A stretch of DNA of 64,000 nt from Clostridiaceae bacterium Marseille-Q3526 (GCA_018223375.1 JAGTTS010000001.1:336001-400000), one strand, 5' to 3'; positions 1 to 8,341 are shown, counted from the first letter of the stretch. A program made the numbers and translations. The notes: generated by a model from the sequence alone, not told the origin.

Positions 1-628
1 GTTAAGCACCGTAATCTGCCTGCTTCTGGCCTATCCGCTGGCCATGATTCTCAGGAAAAAGCACATTGGAAAAGGAAGCTTTATTGTATTTATCTTTATC
101 CTTCCCATGTGGATGAATTTTCTCCTGCGGACTCTGGCCTGGCAGACGCTCCTTGAGAAAAATGGAGTGATCAACGGCATATTATCCACACTGGGACTGC
201 CTGGAATCTCAATTATCAACACTCCGGCGGCCATTGTCCTGGGCATGGTGTATAACTTCCTGCCTTTTATGGTGCTTCCGGTTTACAACGTGCTTGTAAA
301 AATTGACGACAATACCATTAACGCTGCCAAGGATCTGGGAGCCAACGAATTCCAGACCTTTATCCATGTGTGGCTGCCCTTAAGCCTTCCCGGCATTGTC
401 AGCGGCGTCACCATGGTTTTCGTGCCTGCCCTGACTACCTTCGTCATCTCCAACCTCCTTGGCGGCAGCAAAATTCTGCTGATTGGAAATGTAATTGAGC
501 AGGAATTTACCAAGGGAAGCAACTGGCACCTGGGATCCGGCCTTTCTCTGGTCCTGATGGTCTTCATCCTGATCAGCATGGCGCTCATCGCCAAATACGA
601 TAAAAACGGGGAGGGAACTGCATTCTGA
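1..628 (+). CDS. potB: Polyamine ABC transporter permease PotB, 5' truncated by window edge
   Basis: Inner-membrane permease subunit of a spermidine/putrescine ABC importer. The reading frame is open from base 2, so the gene starts before the window. The visible part has several hydrophobic segments and the permease EAA signature (AAKDLGANEFQTF) that docks onto the ATPase, with a downstream Gly in WLPLSLPG. The stop overlaps the start of the next gene as TGATG, indicating translational coupling. The assignment to the polyamine type rests mainly on the PotD-like domain in the next gene. The ATPase gene potA is presumably further upstream, outside the window. Confidence 0.9.
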   Translation, partial: LSTVICLLLAYPLAMILRKKHIGKGSFIVFIFILPMWMNFLLRTLAWQTLLEKNGVINGILSTLGLPGISIINTPAAIVLGMVYNFLPFMVLPVYNVLVKIDDNTINAAKDLGANEFQTFIHVWLPLSLPGIVSGVTMVFVPALTTFVISNLLGGSKILLIGNVIEQEFTKGSNWHLGSGLSLVLMVFILISMALIAKYDKNGEGTAF

Positions 629-2658
629 TGAACACGAACAACAACACGGCAGATATGGCTGGCAGCTTCTCAGGCAGAAGCTCCCGGCGCGGCCGGCTCC
701 AGAAATTTTTCCAGGATTTTTACCTGGTAATCATCCTGATTTTTCTCTATGCGCCCATTGTCACCATGATGATCCTGTCCTTTAACGACTCCAAATCCAG
801 GACTCTGTGGGGCGGCTTTACCACCAAATGGTATACGCAGATGTTTGAAAGCCCGGCCATTATGGAGGCTCTCTACAACACTCTCCTGATCGCCTTTATC
901 TCCGCTCTGGCCGCCACCATTCTCGGCACCCTGGCGGCTATCGGAATCAGCAGCATGAAGCGGACGCCGAAAAACATTGTGATGGGAATCAACAACATCC
1001 CTATTTTAAATTCCGAGATTGTGACCGGCATCTCCCTGATGCTGACCTTCATTGCCTTCGGAATTTCCCTGGGCTTTAAGACCATTCTGATTGCCCACAT
1101 TACCTTCAACCTGCCCTTTGTCATTTTGAGCGTTATGCCGAAGCTTAAGCAGACCAGCCGCTATACCTACGAGGCGGCCCTGGATCTGGGCGCAGGACCT
1201 CTCCAGGCGTTTTTCAAGGTTGTGTTTCCGGATATCCTTCCGGGCGTGCTGTCCGGCTTTCTGATGGGCTTTACCATGTCCCTGGACGATTTTATTATCA
1301 CCCACTTTACCAGGGGCGCAGGTATCAATACGCTGTCCACGCTGATTTACAGCGAGGTGCGCCGCGGCATCAAGCCCTCCATGTACGCTCTGTCCACCAT
1401 TATCTTTGTGACAGTACTGGCCCTCCTGTTAATCACAAATTTCGCCCCCAGGGACGATGCGGCCAAGGCGGGCAGCAAACGGGCCGGAAGGCCAGAGACA
1501 GGCGGGAAACAAAATGACAATGAGATGGCCGGCAAAAAAAGAATCGGCCTGATTCTGCGGGGACCTGGCTTTAAAAAAGGACTTCTGGCTGCGGCTTCCT
1601 TTGCCATCGTGTGCACCGTCTGCGCCGCCACCTATATCCGCTATGCCTCCCAGTCCTCCAACGAGCTCTACGTCTACAACTGGGGCGAGTACATTGATGA
1701 ATCTGTGATAGAGGAATTCGAGGAGGAAACCGGCATTGATGTGATCTACGATCTGTTTGAAACCAACGAAGAAATGTATCCGGTGGTGGAAGCGGGCGGC
1801 GTCGCCTATGACGTGGTCTGTCCCTCTGACTACATGATTCAGAAAATGGCGGAAAACGGCATGCTGGCCGAAATTAACTACGATAACATACCGAATATTA
1901 AAAATATTGATCCGGAATATATGGAAAAAGCCGAGAGCTTTGATCCTGGCAACCGGTACGCGGTTCCCTACACCTGGGGCACAGTAGGCATCCTCTACAA
2001 TACGAAGCGGGTGGAGGAGCTGGGGCTGAATCCTCCTGCCAAGTGGGCCGATCTGTGGAATCCGGCCTACCAGGGGGAAATCCTCATGCAGGACAGCGTC
2101 AGGGACGCCTTCATGGTGGCCCTCAAATCTCTGGGATACTCCTTAAACTCCACCAGCGAGGCTGAACTGAAGGAGGCCAGAGATCTTCTGATTGCCCAGA
2201 AGCCTCTGGTGCAGGCCTATGTGATTGATCAAGTCAGAGACAAGATGATCGGCGGGGAGGCGGCCGCAGGCGTCATCTACTCCGGCGAGATGCTCTTTAT
2301 CCAGGAGGAGGCCGCCAGACAGAATCTGGACTATCAGCTGGAATACGTAATCCCCGAGGAGGGCACAAATATCTGGATTGATGCCTGGGTAATTCCGAAA
2401 AACGCGAAAAATAAAGAAAATGCAGAAAAATGGATCAATTTCCTCTGCCGCCCTGACATTGCAAAGAAAAACTTCGAGTACATTACCTACGCCACCCCCA
2501 ACCGGGCTGCCAAGGAGCTGCTGGATCCAGAGCTTCAGAACAATAAGGCTCTGTTCCCCGACACAGACGAGCTGAAACATTCCGAGGTCTTTCAGTATCT
2601 GGGAGACGAAGTCGATATGATATACAACCGTTTGTGGAAGGAAGTGAAGTCAGAGTAG
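628..2658 (+). CDS. PotC-PotD fusion: polyamine permease joined to its substrate-binding protein
   Basis: A 676-residue protein joining two normally separate subunits of a spermidine/putrescine importer. Residues 1 to about 280 are a PotC permease with an EAA loop (AALDLGAGPLQAFFK). A charged linker follows, then one extra hydrophobic segment near 313-338. From about residue 345 to the end it is a PotD-type binding protein beginning LYVYNWGEYIDES, the usual mature start of this family. The extra segment probably anchors the binding domain on the outer face, replacing a lipoprotein anchor. The start overlaps the potB stop. The domain order is clear; the transported polyamine is inferred from family only. 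Confidence 0.92.
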   Translation: MNTNNNTADMAGSFSGRSSRRGRLQKFFQDFYLVIILIFLYAPIVTMMILSFNDSKSRTLWGGFTTKWYTQMFESPAIMEALYNTLLIAFISALAATILGTLAAIGISSMKRTPKNIVMGINNIPILNSEIVTGISLMLTFIAFGISLGFKTILIAHITFNLPFVILSVMPKLKQTSRYTYEAALDLGAGPLQAFFKVVFPDILPGVLSGFLMGFTMSLDDFIITHFTRGAGINTLSTLIYSEVRRGIKPSMYALSTIIFVTVLALLLITNFAPRDDAAKAGSKRAGRPETGGKQNDNEMAGKKRIGLILRGPGFKKGLLAAASFAIVCTVCAATYIRYASQSSNELYVYNWGEYIDESVIEEFEEETGIDVIYDLFETNEEMYPVVEAGGVAYDVVCPSDYMIQKMAENGMLAEINYDNIPNIKNIDPEYMEKAESFDPGNRYAVPYTWGTVGILYNTKRVEELGLNPPAKWADLWNPAYQGEILMQDSVRDAFMVALKSLGYSLNSTSEAELKEARDLLIAQKPLVQAYVIDQVRDKMIGGEAAAGVIYSGEMLFIQEEAARQNLDYQLEYVIPEEGTNIWIDAWVIPKNAKNKENAEKWINFLCRPDIAKKNFEYITYATPNRAAKELLDPELQNNKALFPDTDELKHSEVFQYLGDEVDMIYNRLWKEVKSE

Positions 2659-2663
2659 GGGGT

Positions 2664-2990
2664 GAAGAAAAGGAGAAGATTTCCTTGTTCCACTTAAAGT
2701 CACCAGAAATCTTCTCCTTTTCTTAAGTGGGTTTGCGGTAGACGCGAATCAAGAAAAAGGGAGGAGTTCCTCGTTCCGCTTAAAGTCACCGGAAATCTTC
2801 TCCTTTTCTTAAGCGGGTTTGCGGTAGAAGGATGAACCAAAAAAGGGATGTTTTCTTCGTTCCACTTAAAGTCACCGGAAATCTTCTCCTTTTCTCAGGT
2901 AGGTTTGTGGTAGACGCGAATCAAAAAAGGGATGTTTTCCTCGTTCCACCTAAAGTCACTGGAAAACATCCCTTTTTTTGCAGCTCTTAT
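2664..2990 (+). repeat. Four tandem hairpin units downstream of potCD, the last a strong terminator
   Basis: Four copies of a roughly 85-base unit. Each has a long stem and a near-constant loop close to GTTCCACTTAAAGTCACC. In unit 1 the stem arms are 2667-2683 and 2706-2722. Units are separated by a GTTTGCGGTAGACGCGAATC-like spacer. In units 1 and 2 a second pairing between loop and 3' flank (CCACTTAA with TTAAGTGG; CCGCTTAA with TTAAGCGG) is kept by a matched double change. The last unit (about 2923-2978) has arms built on GGGATGTTTTCC and GGAAAACATCCC followed by a T-run, so it should terminate potCD transcription. No gene is seen from 2659 to 3196. Confidence 0.8.
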
Positions 2991-3031
2991 TGGGAAAGAC
3001 AGCAAAATGCCAAGATGTATGTTCATTTTTG

Positions 3032-3060
3032 TTGTTGCGAATATGTACAACTGTTATAAT
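3032..3060 (+). promoter_or_regulatory. Promoter-like site upstream of the radical SAM cassette
   Basis: TTGTTG at 3032-3037 and TATAAT at 3055-3060 with a 17-base spacer. It reads rightward into a stretch without a start codon before the MarR gene. It is either a second promoter for the cassette or a relic of the inserted segment. Confidence 0.5.
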
Positions 3061-3137
3061 ATAGGGATAAAGAAACGGACAAATCGCAGTTTGAAGAATT
3101 GAAAAAACGGAATTTACCTATTAAGACATATAAACTC

Positions 3138-3189
3138 TTGACAATAAAACTCCTATATAGTATGTTTTTAATAAACTACTATATAGGAG
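3138..3189 (+). promoter_or_regulatory. Promoter and palindromic operator of the MarR gene
   Basis: TTGACA (3138-3143), 17 bases, TATGTT (3161-3166). A perfect 13-base inverted repeat, CTCCTATATAGTA (3150-3162) and TACTATATAGGAG (3177-3189), covers the -10 region and start site, and its right arm includes the GGAG used as ribosome binding site. This is a classic layout for autorepression by a dimeric MarR protein. Binding by the adjacent regulator is inferred. Confidence 0.8.
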
Positions 3190-3196
3190 CTTTTGC

Positions 3197-3634
3197 ATGG
3201 AAATGAATGGAGGATTTCTTGTCACCAAAATAAAACAGCTTGGAGACCGGATTTTCGAGAAGATTCTCAGTGAAAAGAATATTGATGCGTTTAATGGAGC
3301 CCAGGGACGTATTCTTTATGTGCTGTGGCAGGAGGATGGTATCTCAATCAGGTCACTCTCGACTAAATGCGGATTAGCGATAACATCTCTTACTACGATG
3401 CTGGAAAGAATGGAAAATCAAGGGCTGATAAGCCGTGTTCAGTCTGAAACGGACAAAAGGAAAACACTCCTGTTTCTGACTGAGAAAGCACATGCCTTAA
3501 AGGGCGAGTACGATTTTGTATCTGATGAGATGGGCAGTATTTACTACAAAGGTTTTTCAGAGGAAGAAATTACCCGGTTTGAGGAATGCCTCGACCGCAT
3601 CAGAAAGAATCTTGAGGAGTGGCAGAAGTCATGA
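3197..3634 (+). CDS. MarR-family regulator of the radical SAM pair cassette
   Basis: A 145-residue winged-helix regulator. The HTH region reads SIRSLSTKCGLAITSLTTML, followed by a typical wing (ISRVQSETDKRKTLLFLT). GGAG lies 7 bases before the ATG. It is the first gene of a three-gene unit with two radical SAM proteins; MarR plus this pair is a recognised mobile gene set in Firmicutes. The palindrome overlapping its own promoter suggests autorepression. The inducing ligand is not evident. Confidence 0.88.
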   Translation: MEMNGGFLVTKIKQLGDRIFEKILSEKNIDAFNGAQGRILYVLWQEDGISIRSLSTKCGLAITSLTTMLERMENQGLISRVQSETDKRKTLLFLTEKAHALKGEYDFVSDEMGSIYYKGFSEEEITRFEECLDRIRKNLEEWQKS

Positions 3635-4320
3635 GTATTTGTATCAAAGATCAGATTCAGAACATGAATATCGTCATCGGCTGCACAGTGGGATGTACAT
3701 ATTGCTATGCCCGCAACAACGTGAAACGCTGGCATATGATTGATGACTTCGCTGACCCTGAATTCTTTCCGGGTAAGCTCAAGATGATGGAAAAGAAACG
3801 TCCGCAGAACTTTCTTCTTACCGGGATGAGCGATCTCTCCGGATGGAAGCCGGAATGGAGAGACGAGGTATTTGCAAAGATCCGTGAAAATCCACAACAT
3901 CAGTTCCTGTTCCTTACCAAGCGACCTGATTTACTGGATTTTGATACCGATCTGGAAAACGCATGGTTTGGCGTTACGGTGACGAGGAAAGCCGAACTGT
4001 GGCGTATCGACGCCCTTCGGAAAAACATCAGAGCAAAGCATTACCATGTTACCTTTGAACCGTTATTCGACGATCCCGGTACAGTTGACCTTTCCGGAAT
4101 CAACTGGATCGTTGTCGGCACTATGACCGGGGCTCAGAGCAGGAAGATTCATACGGAGCCGGAATGGGCATGGTCTCTGACGGATCAGGCACACGCACTC
4201 GGCATTCCGGTGTTTATGAAGGAAGACCTTGTCCCTATCATAGGGGATGAAAATATGATTCAGGAAATGCCGGAAGAATTTAATAAAGTGTTAGAGGTAC
4301 AGAAATCATGGAAGAAGTAA
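3631..4320 (+). CDS. Radical SAM mobile pair protein A-like
   Basis: About 229 residues. A CX3CX2C cluster motif near the N-terminus (GCTVGCTYCYARN) binds the [4Fe-4S] cluster that cleaves S-adenosylmethionine. The family is short and has the DUF5131-like motif FLFLTKRPDLL. ATG 3631 overlaps the MarR stop as ATGA; an in-frame GTG at 3619 lies on top of the GAGGAG and is less likely. The gene overlaps the next one by 13 bases, so the two are probably co-translated. The reaction is unknown for this family. Confidence 0.82.
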   Translation: MSICIKDQIQNMNIVIGCTVGCTYCYARNNVKRWHMIDDFADPEFFPGKLKMMEKKRPQNFLLTGMSDLSGWKPEWRDEVFAKIRENPQHQFLFLTKRPDLLDFDTDLENAWFGVTVTRKAELWRIDALRKNIRAKHYHVTFEPLFDDPGTVDLSGINWIVVGTMTGAQSRKIHTEPEWAWSLTDQAHALGIPVFMKEDLVPIIGDENMIQEMPEEFNKVLEVQKSWKK

Positions 4321-5216
4321 TAAATGGAATCCTCATTCGTGAGGTGGAAACAAAGAACATCATGACCAAGTCCAGTCTGCCGGTAGGCGGGTACTCGGTC
4401 AATCCCTATGTGGGCTGTACACATGCCTGCAAGTATTGCTATGCTTCTTTTATGAAGCGTTTTACCGGACACACGGAGGAATGGGGCACTTTCCTTGATG
4501 TGAAGCATTGGCCGGAAATTAAAAATCCGAAGAAATATGCCGGACAGCGTGTGGTCATCGGTTCTGTGACGGATGGCTACAATCCACAGGAAGAGCAATT
4601 CGGGAATACCAGAAAACTTCTGGAGCAGTTGATCGGCAGTGACGCAGATATTTTGATCTGCACAAAGTCTGATCTTGTGGTACGGGATATTGATCTGCTG
4701 AAGAACCTTGGACGAGTGACCGTTTCATGGTCGATCAACACACTGGATGAAAATTTCAAGAACGATATGGACTCTGCTTCGAGCATTGAGCGGCGCATCG
4801 CTGCTATGAAGCAGGTATATGATGCAGGTATCCGTACAGTCTGTTTCGTATCCCCGGTATTTCCCGGTATCACGGACTTTGAAGCGATCTTTGAGCGGGT
4901 AAAGGATCAGTGCGATCTGTTCTGGCTCGAAAATCTCAATCTTCGAGGCGGCTTCAAGAAGACGATTATGGATTATATCGCCGGAAAATATCCTGACCTT
5001 GTACCGCTTTACGATGAGATCTATAACAAGCATAACCGCAGCTACTTTGAAGCACTTGAAGTAAAAACTGAGAAAATGGCTAAGAAGTATAATTGTGCCT
5101 TTGTGGATAATGAAATGCCTTATGGCAGAGTCCCGCAGGGACATCCGGTGATCGTAGATTATTTCTATCATGAGGAAATCCGTGGGACAGAGAATACCGG
5201 AAAAAGAAATCGCTAA
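4308..5216 (+). CDS. Radical SAM mobile pair protein B-like
   Basis: A 302-residue radical SAM protein with CX3CX2C (VGCTHACKYCYASF). Downstream motifs include VIGSVTDGYNPQEE and VSWSINTLDENF, resembling the SplB / Rv2578c-type radical SAM group. It starts inside the end of the pair-A gene. The tight overlap and shared promoter point to a functional pair. The substrate is unknown; DNA or RNA modification or repair would be speculation. It ends an operon whose downstream neighbours are much more AT-rich. Confidence 0.82.
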   Translation: MEEVINGILIREVETKNIMTKSSLPVGGYSVNPYVGCTHACKYCYASFMKRFTGHTEEWGTFLDVKHWPEIKNPKKYAGQRVVIGSVTDGYNPQEEQFGNTRKLLEQLIGSDADILICTKSDLVVRDIDLLKNLGRVTVSWSINTLDENFKNDMDSASSIERRIAAMKQVYDAGIRTVCFVSPVFPGITDFEAIFERVKDQCDLFWLENLNLRGGFKKTIMDYIAGKYPDLVPLYDEIYNKHNRSYFEALEVKTEKMAKKYNCAFVDNEMPYGRVPQGHPVIVDYFYHEEIRGTENTGKRNR

Positions 5217-5277
5217 CTTCCAGTTTGTTGGAAAGTTGAGCAAAATAAAAAATTTGAAGTAATAGAAGGGTAATATA

Positions 5278-5568
5278 ATGGATATTTTACAATGGCTACA
5301 AACATGGTTTGCTCAAAATTGTGTTGACGATTGGCAACATTTTTATGGAATTAAAATAGAAACATTGGATAATCCAGGCTGGCATATAGATATAGATTTA
5401 AGCAGTACAGAAGTAGAAAATAAACCCTTTCAAGAGATTTATCAGGACTTTGAAAATGATATGAGCTGGTTACATTGTAAAGTTACTAATAAAATTTTTT
5501 CAGCTGCTTGTAGTCCCAATAATTTAGTAACTGTTTTAGAAATATTCAAATCTTGGATAGAAGAATGA
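5278..5568 (+). CDS. Imm53-like immunity protein
   Basis: A 96-residue acidic protein that I recognise as Imm53-type from the start WLQTWFAQNC, the stretch HFYGIKIETLDNPGW and the IDL that follows. Imm53 proteins are thought to neutralise toxins of polymorphic toxin systems. A GAAGGG sits upstream of the ATG. No toxin gene is visible nearby, so it is an orphan immunity gene, perhaps protecting against neighbours' toxins. The local sequence is clearly more AT-rich than the flanking housekeeping genes, which suggests horizontal acquisition. Confidence 0.75.
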   Translation: MDILQWLQTWFAQNCVDDWQHFYGIKIETLDNPGWHIDIDLSSTEVENKPFQEIYQDFENDMSWLHCKVTNKIFSAACSPNNLVTVLEIFKSWIEE

Positions 5569-5656
5569 AATGCCATTTATCGGGGAGTTGGATAAAGCGA
5601 TAACTCGGAATTTGTAGAGAAATAGAAAAATCGGTAATTTTTAAGAGGGAAATAAC

Positions 5657-6124
5657 ATGAATAACCAACAAAAGGGCACAATTTTAACATTGCTGAAAAT
5701 TGATGAATCGAATAGAAATTATACAAATAATTAGTGGTTTTCATACAAGGATTTCTTAGACCCAACGGATGATTTTACAGATTTCTCATGTGAACGTCTT
5801 GAAGGGAAACAAAAATACATTACTTTGATTGAAAAATTACTTAGCATAGATGAAACTGCAAAAATTTTTGTACAAGTCTATGGATTGGAAGAAGATAATA
5901 ATGAGCAGTGTATTACTGCTGACACCTTGATTATTTTCAGCAAATTATCTCTTTATGAGATAAAACAAATTTTTAATGAACCGAAAGATATATTTCCAAG
6001 CGATATTAGAGAAGTAACAGATTTTTCGTAATCCACTTTTCTTATTGATAATAATGGTAAACTAATTCCAAGTGTAAAGCTATTTGGCGATGATTGTTTT
6101 GTTTATTATTGTTGGTGGAATTAA
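5657..6124 (+). pseudogene. Broken small gene, probably a second immunity-type gene, with two in-frame stops
   Basis: From ATG 5657 (preceded by AAGAGGG) one frame can be followed for about 155 codons to TAA at 6122-6124, interrupted by TAG at 5732-5734 and TAA at 6029-6031. The encoded stretches (WFSYKDFLDPTDD, KLLSIDETAKIFVQVYG, KLIPSVKLFGDDCFVYY) continue smoothly across the stops, so this looks like a decayed gene rather than separate small genes. The composition is acidic and AT-rich like the Imm53 gene just upstream. The family is not recognised; an immunity role is inferred from position only. Confidence 0.6.
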
Positions 6125-6176
6125 AATCCAGTTTTTCAGTGACTAAGCTTTTAGTGGAACTGAAAAACTGGATTTT
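6123..6176. terminator. Bidirectional hairpin terminator with the conserved loop
   Basis: An 18-base perfect stem (6123-6140 with 6159-6176) flanked by A and T runs. Read on the minus strand the loop region is TTCCACTAAAAGCTTAGTC, matching the hairpin family at 2664-2990, 6755-6802 and 50034-50105. It can terminate the minus-strand gene ending at 6189 and the plus-strand island. Confidence 0.8.
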
Positions 6177-6188
6177 TAGCTTTACTCT

Positions 6189-6575
6189 CTAAAAGCACTG
6201 ATTCCCGCAGGCACTCACGTTTCCATTGCTCTCGCCGGACTGCTGCTGGCTTCTGCTCTCTTTTGTCTCGAAGTGAAGCTGGCCGTTTAAGAACTTTTCT
6301 ACCTGTTCTCTGGCCGCCCCGTAGGCGCCGCCCATAACCTGAATCTTAGCGTCCTGAAGATTTAAAAGGGAAGCCACGCCGATGTTGCCGCAGATCACCA
6401 CATTGACTCCCTGAGCTTTCAGGGCTGCCGCCGTCTGCGCAGGCGTGTCCTGGGAAATGGATACCAGCTCCTCCTCTAGAATATCAAACTCGTCCACTGT
6501 ATAAATCTTAAACTGAGAAGCTTCATTGAAATGCTGAAATACCTGCTCCTCCGCATATGGAATTGCTATTTTCAT
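6189..6575 (-). CDS. NifX/NifB-type dinitrogenase cofactor-domain protein
   Basis: A 128-residue protein of the Fe-Mo-co biosynthesis domain family: MKIAIPYAEEQVFQHF at the start, VVICGNIGVASLLNL in the middle and a cysteine-containing tail (ACGNQCF). In non-diazotrophs such proteins are thought to handle Fe-S or metal cofactors. The start is ATG 6575, with AAAGGAG 8 bases upstream; a longer reading from TTG 6593 includes the RBS and is rejected. It sits beside the [FeFe] hydrogenase gene, but no direct role in that enzyme can be shown. Confidence 0.82.
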   Translation of the reverse strand: MKIAIPYAEEQVFQHFNEASQFKIYTVDEFDILEEELVSISQDTPAQTAAALKAQGVNVVICGNIGVASLLNLQDAKIQVMGGAYGAAREQVEKFLNGQLHFETKESRSQQQSGESNGNVSACGNQCF

Positions 6576-6600
6576 ACATCTGTCTCCTTTCAAGGAATTT

Positions 6601-6688
6601 AGCGTCAGTGTAGAAGGAACAACACGCTGTATTGCTCTTTATACACTGACGCTAACATCAGTATAAGCAATCCCCACAGGAAAGTCAA
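6601..6688 (-). promoter_or_regulatory. Promoter and leader hairpin of the NifX-like gene
   Basis: On the minus strand, TTGACT (6683-6688), 17 bases, TATACT (6660-6665). The leader begins near AGCGTCAGTGTA (6642-6653), which pairs perfectly with TACACTGACGCT (6601-6612), closing a 12-bp stem that ends shortly before the ribosome binding site. The same AGCGTCAG start appears at the sua5 promoter. Confidence 0.7.
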
Positions 6689-6754
6689 TGGCCGGCAGAT
6701 TTCATACATACGCAGGTCATGCCGGAAATACAGTCTGTATACGCCTTTATGCCC

Positions 6755-6802
6755 GAGGAAAAATTTTCGGTGACTTTAATTGGAACAAGAAAATTTTTCC
6801 TC
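6755..6802 (-). terminator. Terminator of the hydrogenase gene, conserved-loop family
   Basis: Stem GAGGAAAAATTTTC with GAAAATTTTTCCTC. The minus-strand loop is TTGTTCCAATTAAAGTCACC, nearly identical to the loops at 2664-2990 although the stems are unrelated. It lies just past the stop of the hydrogenase gene. Confidence 0.8.
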
Positions 6803-6817
6803 AGACATTTCGTTTCA

Positions 6818-8341
6818 TTAGTCAACCAGCTTATCCAGCTCTTTTACATACTCTGTCTCGCTGGACGTCGCATGCTGTGCCTTGGACGCGTACTGCTTTA
6901 CGGCAGCCTGGGACTTCTTGATCGGCTGCATGGTTCCCGCACCGGCTACGCAGCCGCCTGGGCAGGCCATACCCTCTAACAGATAGCCGTTGTATTTTCC
7001 TGCTTTGGCAAGAGTTAAGAGCTTGCGGCAGTCCTTTAAGCCCTCTGCGTTGGCAATCTTGATCTCCCTCTCTGGGAATCTCTTCTTAATTACATTTACA
7101 ACAGACTGGGCAACGCCTCCTGCTACGGCAAAGTTACGGCCGTCTGTGGAAGCGTCGTTTACGCCGTCCGGATCTTCCTCCATGTTCTCGATATCCACAT
7201 GCTTCGCGTCAAAGATTCCAGCCATCTCCTCAAAGGTCAGTACGAAATCTACCTCGCTGCGCACGCTTCTTCTCATAGCCTCCAGCTTCTTAGCTGCGCA
7301 CGGTCCAATAAATACAATCTTAGCGTTCTCGTGCTTGCTCTTAATCAGTCTGGCTGTCAGAGTCATAGGCGTCAGGGCCATGGAAATGCAGTTGGCCTGC
7401 TCTGGGAACAGCTTCTTAGCCATCATGGACCATGCCGGACAGCAGGAGGTCGCCATAAACGGAATCTCGTTTGGAACCTCTTTCATAAAGTCAATGGCCT
7501 CCTGTGTGGCGCACAGGTCAGCTCCGATAGCCACCTCGAATACATCCGCAAAGCCCAGCTGCTTCATAGCCGCACGCATCTTTCCTGGAGTCACCTTAGG
7601 TCCGAACTGGCCTACGAACGCAGGAGCTACCGCCGCGTATACGCGCTCTCCGGACTGAATTGCACGAATTACCTGGAAAATCTGAGATTTATCTGCAATT
7701 GCGCCAAATGGGCAGTTTACAAGACACTGTCCGCAGGAAACGCACTTCTCATAATCAATCTCGGCCTTTCCGTTTGCGTCAGAGTGGATGGCGTCCATAC
7801 CGCAGGCTGCCGCGCAGGGGCGCTCCTGCACGATAATTGCGTTATATCCGCAGACATCCTTACACTTTCCGCACTTGATGCACTTGTCCTGATCAATGTA
7901 GGACCGGCCGTTTGTTCTGTCCAGAGTTACGGCTCCCTTCGGACAGACCTCCACGCACGGATGAGCCAGACAGCCCTGGCATCCGTCTGTCACGTACACG
8001 CGCTTCTCATGGCAGGCGTTGCAGGCAAACTTAATTACATTGATTAACGGCGGGGTGTAGTAGGTCTCTGCCTTGTCTGCCGCCTCGATATTGTCGGATA
8101 ACGGAGCGTGCTCTGCCGCGCCTCTGCACGGAAGGCCCATAGCCAGTCTTAAACGCTCTCCTACAATCGCTCTCTCTAAGAAAACGTCGTTTCTGAAGTT
8201 TCCAACCTCTCCCGGAATAATCTTATATGGAAGCTCCTCAATTCTCTTATCTACCGGCCACTCTGTGTGATAGGCCATACGCGCCACCTCACGGAAAATT
8301 CGGTGACGGATTTCCTGGATTCGTGTCTCTACTCCTCTCAT
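6818..8341 (-). CDS. Monomeric [FeFe] hydrogenase (group B type)
   Basis: 507 residues. The catalytic H-cluster motifs are TSCCPAW (about residues 298-304), GPCAAKK (about 344) and EGMACPGGCVAGAG (about 455). The N-terminal half carries four cysteine clusters (CVEVCPKG, CIKCGKCKDVCGYN, CAAACGMDAI, CVSCGQCLVNCPFG) that would carry electrons to the active site. The TSCCPAW form and this layout fit the poorly studied group B, which probably exchanges electrons with ferredoxin to make or consume H2. No hydrogenase maturation gene (hydE/F/G) is present in the window. It is monocistronic, with its own promoter and terminator. Confidence 0.9.
   Translation of the reverse strand: MRGVETRIQEIRHRIFREVARMAYHTEWPVDKRIEELPYKIIPGEVGNFRNDVFLERAIVGERLRLAMGLPCRGAAEHAPLSDNIEAADKAETYYTPPLINVIKFACNACHEKRVYVTDGCQGCLAHPCVEVCPKGAVTLDRTNGRSYIDQDKCIKCGKCKDVCGYNAIIVQERPCAAACGMDAIHSDANGKAEIDYEKCVSCGQCLVNCPFGAIADKSQIFQVIRAIQSGERVYAAVAPAFVGQFGPKVTPGKMRAAMKQLGFADVFEVAIGADLCATQEAIDFMKEVPNEIPFMATSCCPAWSMMAKKLFPEQANCISMALTPMTLTARLIKSKHENAKIVFIGPCAAKKLEAMRRSVRSEVDFVLTFEEMAGIFDAKHVDIENMEEDPDGVNDASTDGRNFAVAGGVAQSVVNVIKKRFPEREIKIANAEGLKDCRKLLTLAKAGKYNGYLLEGMACPGGCVAGAGTMQPIKKSQAAVKQYASKAQHATSSETEYVKELDKLVD

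Noticed and set aside
2664..2990. Tandem hairpins as a CRISPR array
   Set aside because: Unit length, the internal stems and the absence of unique spacers do not fit CRISPR.
2832..3059. 75-codon ORF downstream of potCD
   Set aside because: It is built from the tandem hairpin repeats; the repeated residues simply reflect the DNA repeat.
7199..8047. 282-codon plus-strand ORF
   Set aside because: Antisense shadow of the hydrogenase gene, which has complete H-cluster motifs.
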